A stretch of DNA of 64,000 nucleotides from Candidatus Megaera endosymbiont of Mesostigma viride. GTDB lineage: Bacteria; Pseudomonadota; Alphaproteobacteria; Rickettsiales; Rickettsiaceae. Both the position numbers and the translations under genes were made by a program. Each line of letters starts with the position of its first letter. Within the stretch, counting starts at the first letter, position 1. Shown one piece after another: positions 63,993-64,000 of this stretch. The stretch lies in the NCBI GenBank assembly GCA_020410825.1, contig CP084576.1, positions 1,054,001 through 1,118,000 of the forward strand, written 5' to 3'. Below the pieces are notes generated by a model. The model saw nothing but the letters and a program-made list of their open reading frames with translations. It was not told the DNA's origin and ran no database searches.

Positions 63993-64000
63993 AAAGCTTG

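Noticed and set aside
1..64000. tRNA, rRNA or CRISPR arrays
   Set aside because: I scanned gaps for TPsiC-like GTTCGA/GTTCAA stretches with acceptor stems, rRNA-like blocks and regularly spaced repeats and saw none; a covariance-model search would be decisive.

Overview
The window is an AT-rich, gene-dense chromosomal segment of an obligate intracellular alphaproteobacterium of the order Rickettsiales, most likely family Rickettsiaceae. The main reasons are a hemE/ppsR (RP001-like) replication-origin neighbourhood with the known Rickettsia layout, an APRc-like membrane retropepsin, a SAM importer of the Rickettsia Sam type, ProP-like transporters, parvulin-like PPIase next to secA, CcmC, and a reduced metabolism that leans on importers. 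The potABCD operon, the rimK cluster and the wbp/wlb sugar cluster suggest a lineage outside the classic pathogenic Rickettsia core, but that is inference from gene content only.

Layout. 1-3126: pepA (cut by the window edge) diverges from a glnPQ glutamine/polar amino acid importer pair. 3348-5775: a tight three-gene rimK, M14 carboxypeptidase-like, RimB-like protease operon, which looks like a writer/eraser set for glutamate tailing. 6025-13667: a surface polysaccharide locus for a UDP-diacetamido-hexuronic acid (fused 3-dehydrogenase/N-acetyltransferase, 6-dehydrogenase, aminotransferase). It is followed by a decayed 2-epimerase gene, an apparently intact IS21-family element with 5-bp target duplications, and a decayed polysaccharide deacetylase. 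13962-20998: retropepsin, outer-membrane beta-barrel protein, PpiC-type PPIase, SecA, a degenerate deformylase homologue and YebC. 21041-22541: a D,D-carboxypeptidase gene destroyed by an IS982-type element that itself carries a UGA nonsense codon. 22538-27795: SAM importer, ProP-like symporter and PutA, apparently one operon. 27948-35154: mainly minus-strand genes for redox and tRNA functions (pgeF-ccmC-fdxA; miaB, fdx, DUF2125, nitroreductase, glycosyltransferase), plus a short glutamine-synthetase-like gene. 35257-37680: orphan ABC-2 permease and an unusual periplasmic-binding-domain/TRIC-channel fusion.

37826-43421: the predicted chromosomal origin of replication. It is a roughly 380-bp AT-rich gap with three perfect DnaA boxes and a perfect IHF consensus. 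It lies between ppsR-coaE-dnaQ (leftwards) and hemE-hemH-hemJ-def (rightwards). 43675-47424: potABCD polyamine importer behind a near-consensus promoter. 47462-64000: EVE-domain protein, MscS channel, MFS transporters, LolA, the pntAA-pntAB-pntB proton-translocating transhydrogenase, YraN, HemF, a third deformylase homologue, an MsbA-like exporter, frataxin, a DciA-like helicase loader, a WecA-like initiating sugar transferase, RadC, methionine aminopeptidase and a sensorless histidine kinase.

Functional themes are late heme synthesis (hemE, hemH, hemJ, hemF, with ccmC and cyaY), import of host metabolites (glutamine, SAM, proline/betaine-type solutes, polyamines), N-terminal protein maturation (three deformylase homologues plus Map), and envelope biogenesis under decay, where two insertion sequences and at least three pseudogenes mark recent gene loss. 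I found no tRNA, rRNA or CRISPR array by eye.
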